Part shown: positions 1-8,499 of the stretch, in pieces
Layout: the number at the start of each line of letters is the position of its first letter
Position numbering within the stretch: position 1 is the stretch's first letter
Origin: Planctomycetaceae bacterium
GTDB lineage: Bacteria > Planctomycetota > Planctomycetia > Pirellulales > Pirellulaceae
NCBI GenBank assembly: GCA_003233175.1
Contig: QIKY01000090.1
Location: 1 to 59,598 of the forward strand
Length of the DNA: 59,598 nt
Direction: 5' to 3'
Notes under the pieces: model-generated
Databases searched by the model: none
The model's input: only the letters and a program-made list of their open reading frames with translations
What the model was told of the DNA's origin: nothing
Program-made: the position numbers and the translations under genes

Positions 1-41
1 GAGCGCAGTCTGGATCATTCCGTTCTGGTCCGCTTCGATGA

Positions 42-86
42 GGCGGCGGTCAAGGTGGCGGCGGTCAAGGCGGCGGCGGTCAAGGC
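42..86 (+). repeat. 15-bp tandem repeat coding GGGQG x3 in the Rho N-terminus
   Basis: Three nearly identical 15-bp units (ggcggcggtcaaggt/c) follow each other in the Rho reading frame and encode GGGQG three times. Unit length is a multiple of three, so copy-number change would keep the frame. It belongs to the Gly/Arg-rich, presumably RNA-interacting, N-terminal extension. Confidence 0.75.
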
Positions 87-188
87 CGGAATCGCGGGCC
101 GGGGCCGAACGGGCGTTCTCGCCGACGAAAACGCTCCGGCGACTACGGCCGCCGGCAGGGCGGAGGCGGCGACGCGGAGCCGGTCGAA

Positions 189-1328
189 TTGGCGGACGCC
201 GTGCTGGAAGAAGGCGTCGGTTTGCTCGAATTGCATCCCAACGGCTACGGCTTCTTGCGCAGTCCGGTGAACACCTATTCCCGGGAGCGCACCGACCCCT
301 TCGTTCCCGGCACCATGATCGAGAAGTACGGTTTGCGGCAAGGCGTGATGATTCGCGGGCAGGTGCAGCAGGCGCGAAAACAGCAGGGACCGCGGTTGCG
401 TGAAATCATCGACATCGACGGCGTGAAGCCAGACGATTATGTCAATGTCAAAAGATTTGAAAACCTCACGCCGATCAATCCCGAACAGTGGTTGAAGCTG
501 GAAACCGGCCCCGAACCATTAACCACCCGCGTGATGGACCTGCTCACTCCGCTCGGCAAGGGGCAACGCGCCCTGATTGTGGCCCCGCCGCGGTCTGGCA
601 AAACGATCATGCTCCAGCATATCGCGAACGGAATCAGCACCAATCATCCTGATATCAAATTAATGGTCTTGCTGATCGACGAACGGCCAGAAGAAGTGAC
701 CGACATGCGCCGCAACGTGAGCGGCGAAGTGATTGCCAGCAGCCTCGATATGGACGTCGAAAGTCATGTGCGGCTCTCCCAACTGACGATTGAACGCTGC
801 CGCCGCTTGGCCGAAATGGGTCAAGATGTTTTCCTCCTCATGGATTCCATCACCCGTCTAGCCCGCGCTTTCAATAAGTGGGTCGGAAACACCGGCAGAA
901 CGATGTCGGGCGGCGTTGATATCAAAGCCATGGATATCCCCAAAAAGCTGTTCGCCACGGCGCGTGCTTTTGAAGAAGGGGGCTCCCTGACGATTGTCGG
1001 CACCGCGCTGATCGATACCGGAAGCCGCATGGACGAACTGATCTTTCAGGAGTTCAAGGGCACCGGCAACATGGAGCTTGTGCTCGACCAGAAACTGGCC
1101 GACCGGCGCGTTTGGCCCGCGCTCGACATTACGCAATCTGGCACGAGGCGCGAGGAGCTTTTGCTCGACCCCGATAAGCTGCACGCCGTGACTATGCTGC
1201 GGCGAACGTTAACATCCATGCACCATGTCGACGCCATGGAGCAGCTCACCAAGCAGCTTGGCCGTTTCAAGTCGAACGAGGAATTTATCAAATTGATCAG
1301 CGGCGCCAAGAACGCTAGCCTCGGCTAG
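189..1328 (+). CDS. rho: Transcription termination factor Rho, 5' part missing or disrupted
   Basis: RNA-dependent hexameric ATPase that terminates transcription. The readable protein starts with the cold-shock-like RNA-binding domain (LLELHPNGYGFLRSP), continues with the PPRSGKT Walker A motif near residue 132, VLLIDERPEEV, DSITRLARAFN, the ALIDTGSRMDE loop and the EFKGTGNME segment, and ends at the normal Rho C-terminus. The same frame is open upstream to position 42 and reads three GGGQG units followed by a basic Gly/Arg stretch, as expected for the low-complexity N-terminal extension of planctomycete Rho. No ATG or GTG occurs there, so the TTG at 189 is only the first possible start in the window. 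A TGA at 39-41 interrupts the frame. The true start is probably outside the window. Family assignment is secure; the 5' end is not. Confidence 0.93.
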   Translation: MADAVLEEGVGLLELHPNGYGFLRSPVNTYSRERTDPFVPGTMIEKYGLRQGVMIRGQVQQARKQQGPRLREIIDIDGVKPDDYVNVKRFENLTPINPEQWLKLETGPEPLTTRVMDLLTPLGKGQRALIVAPPRSGKTIMLQHIANGISTNHPDIKLMVLLIDERPEEVTDMRRNVSGEVIASSLDMDVESHVRLSQLTIERCRRLAEMGQDVFLLMDSITRLARAFNKWVGNTGRTMSGGVDIKAMDIPKKLFATARAFEEGGSLTIVGTALIDTGSRMDELIFQEFKGTGNMELVLDQKLADRRVWPALDITQSGTRREELLLDPDKLHAVTMLRRTLTSMHHVDAMEQLTKQLGRFKSNEEFIKLISGAKNASLG

Positions 1329-2224
1329 ACGAACCGTTGGAGTACACTTGTAACTGACGCGAAAAGTCTCACCTCCCGCTGACACAAATCACGGCGCTGT
1401 TGTTCATGTCTATATGAACGGCAAGGCGCATGCTCATCTATCTGTGAAATCAACGTCGCTGGTCGCAACCCGGTGGACGTTGTCGTTATGCGGCTCTCCA
1501 CCTTTCCCCGCTCCCACGCGAACCGGGCCCGTTCCATACGCCTACTCGTTCTGTCCGATGGCGTGCTATTGATTGCTCAGGTCGGCGGCCAACGCGTTAC
1601 CGGCGGAAGCTGGCGTTGTTTTACTATGGGCGGCGGGGTCCGAGACCATTAAGCCTTGGGCCGATACGCTGCGCGCCGACGGGCTTTCCCATGGCGGGGC
1701 GACGGCGGGTCTTCGCAAGAGGTGGTCGACGGCCATGTCTCCTATCCAGAACGAACCGGAAAAGACCGTGAAGATCGCGGCGTTTCGTACGACGCTCTTC
1801 ATAGCGTGTCTCGCTTGATGAGAAGAGGAGCAGATAAGAATCGGAGCGTTTTACCTCAGCGGCTTGAATTTGGGTTCTTGCAACAATGTGACGAACCTCA
1901 TTTTTCGCGCCGCGTGGGGCACTGAAAGCCTAGCACACGTTTTGCAAACAAGACGCCAAAAAAATGCGTTTTTCAAGAAAAGAAAAAAGGGCCGCCAGCC
2001 CGCCCAAAAGCGTACTCGCGACCCCAATATCCACGTTTCCGATCCTAAGCGACGAGTGGAGTCGCTGCGAGACTGGCGAAAGTCAGGCGTGCACTGCACA
2101 AGCCTTTAAGCGACTTCGGCCAACGCAAATTTTGGTCCCTCAGCCGGAATGAAGATCGGAACGTGTTTTCTCTTGCTTAAGTATACTCCGCACGGTAAGA
2201 ATTGACACGATTGCATCATATCGA

Positions 2225-2326
2225 GTGCTTTGTCACAGCTAAGAATTAGGGTTGCAAGGTTTCCCTGCTCAGAACCGTGGGCTAGCGCCCTGCGGCTGAT
2301 CCTAAAATAAAGCTGTGACAAAGCAC
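2225..2326. repeat. Perfect 16-bp inverted repeat with about 70-nt spacer
   Basis: GTGCTTTGTCACAGCT at 2225-2240 is exactly complementary to 2311-2326. The spacer holds a degenerate copy of the 'ctagcgcc...gcggctgat' motif also seen at 13.1 kb and 26.9 kb. It looks like a dispersed non-coding palindromic element. Confidence 0.7.
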
Positions 2327-2672
2327 GAGTGCAAATGTCATATTTTCAACCGCTTGAGGTATCTACCTTCCGGAGAAGAATTCGATAGGCAAATAGATCG
2401 GCTCGCAAGCCGCCCCTAGTTGAACAAAACAAAGATTCCCTCGATATCGTCTCATAAAAAAGCCGGGCTTACGAACCGGAAAAGCGTCTCTTCAATCGGA
2501 GCATAGTCCGCCGTTCTCTTCCGCGGAAACCAAGCATTGACCGTTTCACGCTTTCGCGGGAGCAAAAATAAACCTACTTTACCTAAAACTCCCCATTTCC
2601 ACTTTGGCGCCGGCCGAAGCGCTGTTACATTCCATAATATAGACTTATCGGCGGGTGAGGATTTATCGAGTT

Positions 2673-2705
2673 AAAAGCCCGGTGTTTTCAAAATGCCGGG
2701 CTTTT
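2673..2705 (+). terminator. 33-nt palindrome, copy 1 (upstream of the FGE-like gene)
   Basis: AAAAGCCCGG at 2673-2682 pairs with CCGGGCTTTT at 2696-2705, and the loop is itself nearly palindromic (tttt/aaaa). It has the layout of an intrinsic terminator but ends 38 nt before the next start codon. The other three copies follow genes at 15.4, 16.2 and 58.0 kb. Here it may end an upstream short RNA or act as leader structure. Confidence 0.65.
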
Positions 2706-2743
2706 TGGCGCCGTTTTAGATTTTTTCGAGGAACATTTGATTC

Positions 2744-3934
2744 ATGTCTGCAAAAAAACAGGCCCTCTTCCTGGCAGTTGTATTCCTGCTTGCACAGTCC
2801 GCGATTCTCACCGACGCCTTCGCCAAGGAAACGGCAGGACTGACCAAAACGCGGCCCGCCAGCGGGCGTTTCGTGAAAACCGACCAGGGGTTCATGGTCC
2901 CCTATACCGCCAAAATACCCGGCACGGATGTTACCTACGAAATGATGCCGATTCCAGGCGGAAAATTCAAAATGGGCAGCCCGCCTTCCGAAGCCGGACG
3001 CGAGAGCGTCGAGGGTCCTCAGTTTGAGGTGGTGGTCAAGCCCTTTTGGATCGGCAAGTATGAAATCACCTGGGCGGAGTACAAGGAATATATGCGTCTG
3101 TACTCGATCTTCAAAGACTTTGAAGCGCGAAAACTACGGATCGTGACCAAAGACAATCTGGCCGACGCCATCACCGCGCCAACCGAACTCTACGACCCCA
3201 GCTTCACGTTTGAAAACGGTGAAGATCCTCGCCAGCCGGCGGTTACGGTGACTCAATACGCGACCAAGCAATACACCAAATGGTTGAGCGCCATTACCGG
3301 GCGGCAATACCGTTTGCCGTCGGAGGCTGAATGGGAATATGCTTGTCGGGCTGGAACGACCACCGCCTACTCCTTCGGCGACGACCCGGCAAAGCTGGGC
3401 GATTACGCTTGGTATTATGAAAACTCCGATGAAACATCTCGAAAGGTCGGCCAGAAAAAACCCAACCCCTGGGGGCTTTTCGATATGCACGGCAATGTTT
3501 GGGAATGGGTGTTGGACGAATACCGCGAAGACGGCTACGCCAAGTTCGCCGGCAAGACGGTCGCCGCGGAAGACACCATCGCCTGGCCCACCAAACCGTA
3601 TCCTCTGACCGTTCGCGGCGGCTCCTGGGACGACGACGCGCCCGAATGCCGGTCGGCGGCGAAGTTGGGCTCCCACGATATCGACTGGAAGTCGGAAGAC
3701 CCCAACCTGCCCTTGAGCCCTTGGTGGTTCACGTCCGACCCTTCTCGCGGCGTGGGGTTCCGCATTATTCGCCCATTGCAAACCGTCTCGCACAAGGAAA
3801 TGGCCAAGTACTGGGAGGCCAAGGTCGAAATGGTGCTGGGCGATATTCAAAACCGGCTCGACGAAGGCCGCGGCGCGCTCGGATTGGTGGACGACAAACT
3901 TCCCGCCGATATCAAGAAGCTCAAAGAGAACTAG
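2744..3934 (+). CDS. Exported formylglycine-generating-enzyme (SUMF1)-like protein
   Basis: A 396-residue protein with a signal peptide (residues 1 to about 27, hydrophobic LFLAVVFLLAQSAIL) followed by an FGE-sulfatase domain from about residue 66. Recognisable motifs are MIPGG-type MPIPGGKFKMGS, KYEITWAEY, RLPSEAEWEYACRAG, NPWGLFDMHGNVWEW, RGGSWDDDAPECRSA and GVGFRIIRP. Active FGE uses two cysteines in the region after RGGSW; only one is visible here (ECRSA), so cofactor-type sulfatase activation is doubtful and a binding or unknown enzymatic role is more likely (inference). A C-terminal tail of about 55 residues is Lys/Glu-rich. No strong ribosome-binding site. A sulfatase gene lies in the window (36.2 kb) but is not adjacent. 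Confidence 0.88.
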   Translation: MSAKKQALFLAVVFLLAQSAILTDAFAKETAGLTKTRPASGRFVKTDQGFMVPYTAKIPGTDVTYEMMPIPGGKFKMGSPPSEAGRESVEGPQFEVVVKPFWIGKYEITWAEYKEYMRLYSIFKDFEARKLRIVTKDNLADAITAPTELYDPSFTFENGEDPRQPAVTVTQYATKQYTKWLSAITGRQYRLPSEAEWEYACRAGTTTAYSFGDDPAKLGDYAWYYENSDETSRKVGQKKPNPWGLFDMHGNVWEWVLDEYREDGYAKFAGKTVAAEDTIAWPTKPYPLTVRGGSWDDDAPECRSAAKLGSHDIDWKSEDPNLPLSPWWFTSDPSRGVGFRIIRPLQTVSHKEMAKYWEAKVEMVLGDIQNRLDEGRGALGLVDDKLPADIKKLKEN

Positions 3935-4341
3935 CGCCGCGATGCAACCACGCTGAATTCGTTCAGGCTGCGGGTCGACTTTTTTTGTTGACATCCAGCC
4001 CCCGATGAAGACAATAGTCGGTATGCCGATTACCTTGCCGCGCGCAGGGCGTCAACACGAATACGTCGACCGACCGCAACGCTTGTTGCTGGCGTTCTAT
4101 ATCTTGAGGCGTCGTTACCTGGAGGCGTCGTGATACTTCACGGGGCTGGCAATGGCTCGTTTAACGGCAAGCCGAAGGCGACTGTGTTTTGAGCCAAACC
4201 GTTTTGGCAAGACAGAAAAACGCAGTCGCCTTCGGCTTGCCGTTAAACGAAAAATGCGACATTTTCAACCGTGTGCGGTATACCTTGAGGCGCGGTTGCA
4301 AACCGCCTCGCCAAAAAACTGATAATTCCGGAGCACGAAAC
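3935..4341. other. Intergenic gap with a B-family palindrome
   Basis: Holds a copy of the B-family inverted repeat at 4143-4290 and a short 'gaggcgtcgt' direct repeat near 4108-4129. No gene seen. Confidence 0.6.
4143..4290. repeat. B-family long palindrome, copy 1
   Basis: Perfect 28-bp arms at 4157-4184 and 4223-4250 (left arm begins TCGTTTAACGGCAAGCC) with a 38-nt spacer, followed by 'aaaaatgcgacattttcaac'. A second copy with the same flanks lies at 43545-43683. The arms differ between copies at one position and both arms change together (GGCGACTG/CAGTCGCC here, GGCGGCTG/CAGCCGCC there), so base pairing is preserved. Confidence 0.9.
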
Positions 4342-5058
4342 ATGAATAGCCACTTGCGGTTCGTCGCACCAGCCACCCTGACTGCGGCCCTCACAGTATG
4401 TTGGCTCTTCTCCCTGGCGGCGCTGGCCCACGAATCGGATGCGTTCAGAACCTGGACCGATTCCACCGGTAAGTTCAAAATCGAAGCCCGGTTTGAAAAA
4501 TTCGAAAAAGGAAAGGTTCATCTCAAGCGAAAAGACAATGGCAAAATGCTCGTGGTGTCGTCTGCGAAATTGAGCAAGACCGATCAGGCGTTTTTTCGCA
4601 AGATTCTGGCCGACCGCAAAAAACGCGAGAAGAGCGCTGCATCGTCGAATGCACCATCGCGGAACACGCCATCTTCGGGCGCTGCCTCGCCGACCGGACC
4701 AAGCGGCGTGATGGTGTGGCGGGGAACGTGGAACAATCGCAAGTTTGGAACTAAAGGCCCCTTGATATGCACCGCCGCCGTTAAAGACGACAAAACGTGG
4801 CAGGCGGTTTTTTCCGGAACAGGAATCGGCAAACCGTTCAAATACGAAGTCACGATCAGCACGAACAAAAAAAACGGCCAGACGCTTCTACAAGGCACAT
4901 CGTCCGTAGACGGCGACACCTACCGCTGGAGCGGCAAGGTGCAAGGCAAAACGCTGGTGGGCCGGTATCGCTCGGCGTCGGGCAATAATGGCGAGTTCCA
5001 ACTGCAAGAGGCGCCCATTAAGAACGCGGCCAGAACTCCGGGCCGGCGCGGTTCCTAG
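4342..5058 (+). CDS. Exported SHD1-domain protein
   Basis: I place the start at ATG 4342 (GGAG at 4330-4333) rather than further upstream, because this gives a clean signal peptide (LTAALTVCWLFSLAALA). The 238-residue product has an SHD1 (SLA1 homology 1) domain at about residues 36-95: RTWTDSTGKFKIEARFEKF...VHLKRKDNGKMLVV...KLSKTDQAFF. A Ser/Pro/Ala-rich linker follows, then a C-terminal domain of about 100 residues (VWRGTWNNRKFGTKGPLICTA) that I do not recognise and that looks like a small beta-rich fold. SHD1 is common in planctomycete exported proteins; its ligand there is unknown. The next gene starts 5 nt after the stop, so the two are probably co-transcribed. Confidence 0.8.
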   Translation: MNSHLRFVAPATLTAALTVCWLFSLAALAHESDAFRTWTDSTGKFKIEARFEKFEKGKVHLKRKDNGKMLVVSSAKLSKTDQAFFRKILADRKKREKSAASSNAPSRNTPSSGAASPTGPSGVMVWRGTWNNRKFGTKGPLICTAAVKDDKTWQAVFSGTGIGKPFKYEVTISTNKKNGQTLLQGTSSVDGDTYRWSGKVQGKTLVGRYRSASGNNGEFQLQEAPIKNAARTPGRRGS

Positions 5059-5063
5059 GAAAA

Positions 5064-6224
5064 ATGTTCAAACGCTTACCTTGTCAAATCGTCGCGGCGG
5101 TAGTGGGAATATGCTGCCTCTCCGGCTTGCATGCGAGTCGCGCGGCCGAGAGCGGTCCTCTTGAAGCGGCGTTAGCGAAGCCGGTGGAATTCGAGTTCCG
5201 GGAAACGCCGCTCGACGACGTCATCTCGTTTCTCTCCCGCGCCAGCGACGCGCCGATCGTGGCCGACCAGCGTGCGTTGCAAAAATCCGGCGTGAAGTTA
5301 GACAAGGTGCTCATCACGTCGCGGCTCTCTGGCGCTCCACTGAAAATCGCCCTGAGTAAAATCCTGTCACCACAAAAACTCGACTGGATTATCCGACACG
5401 ACGCCTTGATCGTCACCACGGCCAAAGCCGCCGCCGAGAAGTATTACGACACTCGCGTTTACAAAATCACGCGGCGGGTGCCAGTCGACCGGCGAATGCG
5501 TTCGATCATGCACAACATCGATCCTGAATCGTGGGCGACCGCCGGCGGAACCGGAGACGCCGCGCCGCTGCCGCCAAAACTCCTCTTGGTGTATCAATCT
5601 CCGCAGAGGCATCGGCAAATAGAAAGAAAATTCGCCCGGTCCGTGGTGCGCGTGCGAGATCGTCGGCCGCAGGTTTTTCGGCGAGGTTCGATCGAAGAAA
5701 CGCTTGAGGCGCCGGCCGCGTTTAACTTTGCCGACGTTCCGTTGGTCGACGTGCTGAAACAGCTTGGCGAACAATATGACGTCAAAATCGTGGTCGATCA
5801 TCAGGCGTGCAACGCGGCGGGCATTCGCTTCGAGCACTTTAAGGTCGGGCTGCAAGTTGGCGAAGTGCGCCATTTTGCCGGCGGCTTATCTTTATTGCTG
5901 GAAACCGTGCATCCTGCTTTGGCTTGGACCGCCGACGGCGGCCGGCTGCTCACGATCACGACGTCTGAATCGGCGGGCAATAAAATGATTCCCCAGGATT
6001 ACAACGTTAGCGGCATCGCCCCAGACGACGATTCAAAACTGTTGATCGAAGCCATTGAATACACGGTCGCGCCTTCGAGTTGGGAGTTCGCCGGCGGCGA
6101 TGGAACGATTGAAGCCGGAAAGGCCGCCGCAACGTTACACGTCGTACAGAGTCGCCTTGTGCATCGGCAGTTGCGGCGGTTGTTCGCCGATTTGCGAGCC
6201 GGCCGCGACGAAGAAAAGAAATGA
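5064..6224 (+). CDS. Exported protein with two tandem STN-like (secretin short N-terminal) repeats
   Basis: A 386-residue protein with a signal peptide (VAAVVGICCLSGLHASRA). It has two similar halves. The first (about residues 36-175) reads VEFEFRETPLDDVISFLS...PLKIALSKIL...LDWIIRHDALIVTT...SIMHNIDPESWATAGGTGD. The second (about 210-375) reads FNFADVPLVDVLKQLGEQ...LSLLLETVHPALAWTADGGRLLTITT...AIEYTVAPSSWEFAGGDGT. Each half has the beta-alpha pattern of the secretin/TonB short N-terminal domain, followed by a segment ending in a W-x-x-A/F-GG motif. No secretin pore domain follows. ATG 5064 is preceded by AGGA overlapping the upstream stop, so it is coupled to the SHD1 gene. Function unknown. 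Confidence 0.78.
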   Translation: MFKRLPCQIVAAVVGICCLSGLHASRAAESGPLEAALAKPVEFEFRETPLDDVISFLSRASDAPIVADQRALQKSGVKLDKVLITSRLSGAPLKIALSKILSPQKLDWIIRHDALIVTTAKAAAEKYYDTRVYKITRRVPVDRRMRSIMHNIDPESWATAGGTGDAAPLPPKLLLVYQSPQRHRQIERKFARSVVRVRDRRPQVFRRGSIEETLEAPAAFNFADVPLVDVLKQLGEQYDVKIVVDHQACNAAGIRFEHFKVGLQVGEVRHFAGGLSLLLETVHPALAWTADGGRLLTITTSESAGNKMIPQDYNVSGIAPDDDSKLLIEAIEYTVAPSSWEFAGGDGTIEAGKAAATLHVVQSRLVHRQLRRLFADLRAGRDEEKK

Positions 6225-6489
6225 TGGCAAACCGGCCGTCACGATCTTCGCGCTCCAAGATGGCGCACCCTACACGGCGGACCGGTTGTAGCGACTAGGC
6301 GAGTGTCGCAGATCGCAACGCCGCGCGCATGCTGGCGGCTGGGAAAGGTCGCGAATCGGGCTGAGGCGATGCGCCAAGATGGCCGATGTTAAGCTGTACC
6401 GGTCAAGGATGCCCGGCGACTGAGGCTGACTTATAGGCCCAGGTTGTCCACGGCGGGTTCTGCGTCATTCCCCACGTGGTCCTCCCGCC

Positions 6490-8025
6490 GTGTCAAATAA
6501 ACTTCCGACGCATCTCAGAGTTGTTCGGGCGGAAGCCTCTCCAACCTCGCTCGGCAATAATTCCGACGCATCGTCGTTCACCGCGTTGGACGCCTTCATG
6601 CGATCGTTCCGCGAGCTTACCGGTTGGTCGCTCGAAATGGCGCAGCGCGGAGAAATCGATTTTGCGGCGGCCCACTCGGCGCCCGTGCCGGGCAGTGAAC
6701 AACGCCTTGTGTTGCGAGCGCCGAACGAAAACAGTTCGCCCCCGGCGCATAACGCAAAAGCCGCCCAAGAGCTGACCTCCGCGCTGGCGCAACTCTTGGG
6801 CCAGCAACACAAAAATCATGCAGTGGGATCTACCGCCGCCACTCCGGCGCCAACCGCGCCGCCAGCGCGAGTGCGATCGGAACAACAGCTCGACAAAGTG
6901 CTCTCGGCGGTGTTGCGTTCGGGCGCCGTGACGTTAAAGTGCGCGGCCGCCGCGATCTACCTGCTGGACGAAGAAACGACTGAACTCTCGCTGCGGCAGG
7001 AGTGGGGTTTGAAGCCGCAAGGAGCACGCGGCCCGCGGCCCTTGGCCACGTCGTTGGCCGACCTCGAAGCGTTGGCCGGCCACGCCGTGGCGCTGGAAGA
7101 CGCTTCCTTGCTGCCGCATTGGCGAATACCGGAATCGTATCCGGCGGGAATCTGCGTGCCCATTTCCAGTGCGAGCGAGATCCTCGGCACGCTCTGGATC
7201 TTCTCCGACGACGTGCGAGATTTTAATGACCGCCAAACCGGTTTTGCGGAAATCATCGCGGGCCGCATCGCGGCTGAGTTGGAGCGCGAGGCGGCAGTCG
7301 CGGCAAGCGATCATCGGTCGTCGGACCGGGCCCACAAGGAAGTCACGGCATGGCTTCGCGACCAACTTCCCAACGTGCCGCCGACGCTCGACGGCTGGCG
7401 TTTGTCGGCGTCGGTCCATCAAAAAAGCATCTCCCCCGGAACCTTTTACGATTGGTTTCTGCCTTCCACCGGCGCCAAGGCGGGCGCCTTGGCCCTGGGC
7501 GTGGGGAACATGCATGGCAGCGGCGTGGCGGTCGGCTTGTCGACGATTGCCGCGCGAGCCGCGTTACGCGCCCACGGCGAAAGCTTGGAAGAACCATGGC
7601 GTGTGATGGAAGCCGTCAATGAAACACTCTGGTCGACCTCGAACCAAACGCCCCGGGGCTCATTGGCGTACGCCTTGCTCGATTCTCAAACAGGGCGTCT
7701 GTCGTTGAGCGCCGCCGGCAACGCGGCGGCCATCATCACCGACGACGCCGGCGTGGAAGTCGTGGCGTGTCGTCAAGCGCCGTTGGGCGGCGAACCCGAC
7801 GCCGTATTTCCCCGCGAGCGGAGAATCCTGCAGCGCGGGCAGTCGCTGATTCTGTTCGCCGACCTGGCCGACTCGCTCCTGGACGACCCTCGCTGGCTAA
7901 AAAAACTGCGAGGACTCTCACCCTTCCCCGCCGACCAACTCGCGCAAATTCTTGCCGAGCAGATACGGGAAATCACCCCGCCGGCGGGCCACGAAACAAA
8001 AATCATTGTTTTGCAGCGACGATAA
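6490..8025 (+). CDS. GAF plus degenerate SpoIIE/RsbU-type phosphatase-domain protein
   Basis: A 511-residue cytoplasmic protein from a GTG start. After an unstructured N-terminus, a GAF-like sensor domain lies at about residues 135-270 (DKVLSAVLRSGAVTLKCAAAAIYLLD...GICVPISSASEILGTLWIFSDD). A PP2C-like SpoIIE domain follows at about 300-505 (GWRLSASVHQKSISPGTFYDWF...LALGVGNMHGSGVAVG...NETLW...AYALLDSQTGRLSLSAAGN...SLILFADLADSLLD). In active RsbU-type phosphatases the motifs are GGDxYD and GDVxGHG. Here they read PGTFYD and GVGNMHG, so metal-binding Asp residues are substituted, and YTDG is FADL. It is likely an inactive or altered phosphatase that senses or binds partner-switching proteins (inference). 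It stands alone between gaps. Confidence 0.82.
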   Translation: MSNKLPTHLRVVRAEASPTSLGNNSDASSFTALDAFMRSFRELTGWSLEMAQRGEIDFAAAHSAPVPGSEQRLVLRAPNENSSPPAHNAKAAQELTSALAQLLGQQHKNHAVGSTAATPAPTAPPARVRSEQQLDKVLSAVLRSGAVTLKCAAAAIYLLDEETTELSLRQEWGLKPQGARGPRPLATSLADLEALAGHAVALEDASLLPHWRIPESYPAGICVPISSASEILGTLWIFSDDVRDFNDRQTGFAEIIAGRIAAELEREAAVAASDHRSSDRAHKEVTAWLRDQLPNVPPTLDGWRLSASVHQKSISPGTFYDWFLPSTGAKAGALALGVGNMHGSGVAVGLSTIAARAALRAHGESLEEPWRVMEAVNETLWSTSNQTPRGSLAYALLDSQTGRLSLSAAGNAAAIITDDAGVEVVACRQAPLGGEPDAVFPRERRILQRGQSLILFADLADSLLDDPRWLKKLRGLSPFPADQLAQILAEQIREITPPAGHETKIIVLQRR

Positions 8026-8499
8026 ATCGGCCGTGGCCACCGCGATCTGTTGTCTATATATAAGTCAGGCCTTCGACAACCCGCAAGATTCCCCTCGTTT
8101 TTAGCGCCATATTTGCGCCGTTATTTGAAGCAGGCGAGCGTTCGTTGCAAGCCGGAGGCTTGGCAGCCATTAGCCGGTGGTCGAGCGCAGCGAACACCAC
8201 CGGCGCGCCGGCGCGACAAACGCAGCATCCCGCCGGGATCGATTTTCCGCCACTCCCGCCGATGGCAAATGACTATTGTCAAATAACGATTGACAATTTC
8301 CTGCTCAATACGGCCGCTTGGATAACCTGGGACCCAGAGCCAAAATAACTTATGTATAAACAGCAGCCACCGCGATCTCGCCGCCCGATCCACTGGTAAA
8401 ACAGGCCCTCGTTTTGTAATCTGGACCGCAACAACCGCCCGTTGTTTTCGACTCCTTGTCGAAGACGCTCGCCAACCTGAGGCCTCACTGGTATTAGAG
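8026..8499. other. Intergenic gap largely occupied by a C-family composite repeat
   Basis: Positions 8147-8367 are shared with 49074-49455. The remaining 130 nt before the LRR gene show nothing recognisable. Confidence 0.6.
8147..8367. repeat. C-family composite repeat, copy 1
   Basis: Begins 'gcaagccggaggcttggcag', includes the palindromic block around 'ggtggtcgagcgcagcgaac', then 'atcccgccgggatc', 'aaatgactattgtcaaataa' and ends 'aacttatgtataaacagcag'. The same blocks in the same order occur at 49074-49455, where an extra segment of about 155 bp is inserted. Confidence 0.85.

Larger units (their letters stand above)
1329..2743. other. 1.4-kb gap without a convincing gene
   Basis: No open frame here resembles a known family or carries a plausible ribosome-binding site. 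Contents: a perfect 16-bp inverted repeat (2225-2240 and 2311-2326) around a GCTAGCGCCCTGCGGCTGAT-type repeat remnant; a short 'attttcaaccg' piece near 2342 shared with the 4.2-kb and 43.6-kb palindromes; and a 33-nt terminator-like palindrome at 2673-2705 just before the next gene. A diverged dead gene in 1460-1925 cannot be excluded. Confidence 0.6.

Noticed and set aside
4189-4341. Longer start for the SHD1 protein
   Set aside because: The added 51 codons run across the B-family palindrome and would bury the signal peptide; ATG 4342 has a good ribosome-binding site.
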